Assembly (NCBI GenBank): GCA_023374025.1
Contig: SIJG01000041.1
Span: 1,077,001-1,141,000, forward strand
DNA: 64,000 bases
Origin: Heterodera schachtii
Lineage: Eukaryota > Nematoda > Chromadorea > Rhabditida > Heteroderidae
Direction: 5' to 3'
Position numbers and translations under genes: made by a program. The notes beneath the pieces were generated by a model that saw only the letters and a list, made by a program, of their open reading frames with translations, was not told the DNA's origin and searched no databases. The stretch's first letter is position 1. The number at the start of each line of letters is the position of its first letter. Below are positions 63,593-64,000 of the stretch, in pieces.

Positions 63593-64000
63593 CGACGCGT
63601 TCGGGCAGTGCTGCTGCTTTTGGCTCATGTTTCGAGCACATTCGCACCAGGGATGGGCTAATGGTAGGCAATGCCGTCGCTTATCGCTCCGTTTACCCAT
63701 TTTTGCTTGATTGCTCGCTGTTTTTTGTTTCTCTGATCGCTTTTAGGCCCTTTCCCTGGTCTGTCTTTCTTTCTGTTCAAATTCCGATCTCTTCGGTACA
63801 TTTCGCAATTAAAACAAATGTTCACCAATCTCTCATTTGGTTGTGAACAATGAAAATAAAATAAATGTAAAATTAAAAACAAATTGAGTTAATTGTAAGT
63901 GTTACAAATCGAAACTTGAGCGTCAAAATGAGTTGCCTTTTTGAGTTTGGACTGTTTGTGTTCAAATAATCTTAGCAATGTCAATTAAGATTTCATATGG
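63593..64000. other. Trehalase intron or flank to the window edge
   Basis: No further trehalase exon (for example the QWDYPN signature) was recognised before the right edge. AT-rich sequence with AATAAA near 63855. If this is the true 3' end the gene would be truncated, but a long intron is equally possible. Confidence 0.4.

Overview
The window reads as eukaryotic nuclear DNA from a nematode, probably a plant-parasitic tylenchid of the cyst-nematode type. The reasons are: many short GT-AG introns (one apparently 32 nt, several 45-50 nt), at least two well-supported GC-AG introns, a nematode-style astacin (protease, EGF, CUB), a worm-type (WAGO-like) Argonaute lacking catalytic residues, frequent G/C homopolymer runs, and gene density near one gene per 4-5 kb. 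The species assignment is inference. Nothing bacterial or viral was recognised. Gene spans below are outer limits; exons were read from frame, homology and splice signals, so internal boundaries are approximate.

Left arm (0.5-10.3 kb): an astacin metalloprotease (minus), a histidine-phosphatase (PGAM-like) gene (plus) and a WAGO-like Argonaute (minus). A repeat-rich block follows (10.6-16.5 kb). It holds three non-autonomous hAT-type elements with exact 8-bp target duplications, several foldback elements and one nested insertion.

Middle (17-39 kb): an N-terminal HEATR1/UTP10 gene (minus), an unrecognised minus-strand locus, a BRD8-like bromodomain gene with a recent internal duplication (minus), LSM7 (plus, divergent from BRD8), a plasma-membrane Ca2+-ATPase (plus) and a transmembrane leucine-rich-repeat protein (minus).

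Second repeat block (39.5-44.6 kb): a long GA microsatellite, a candidate small secreted Ala/Thr-rich protein with a 58-bp minisatellite, a fourth hAT-type element carrying a tRNA-like sequence, a Helitron-like 3' terminus, and multiple copies of a dispersed repeat built around GAATTCGGGTCCG.

Right arm (44.6-64 kb): NUP133 (plus), a UBE2F-type NEDD8-conjugating enzyme (minus), a fifth hAT-type element, a basic/acidic probable nuclear protein (plus), a small two-span membrane protein (minus), CTNNBL1 (plus), the C-terminal part of SPTLC1 (minus), a 3.5-kb stretch without a recognised gene, and a GH37 trehalase (plus) running to the right edge.

Most genes are conserved housekeeping functions: rRNA processing, mRNA decay and splicing (LSM7, CTNNBL1), NuA4/TIP60 chromatin, nuclear pore, neddylation, sphingolipid synthesis and Ca2+ export. 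They look independent rather than operonic. The unusual biology is in the Argonaute, the transposon-derived structures, and several broken, partial or duplicated genes.
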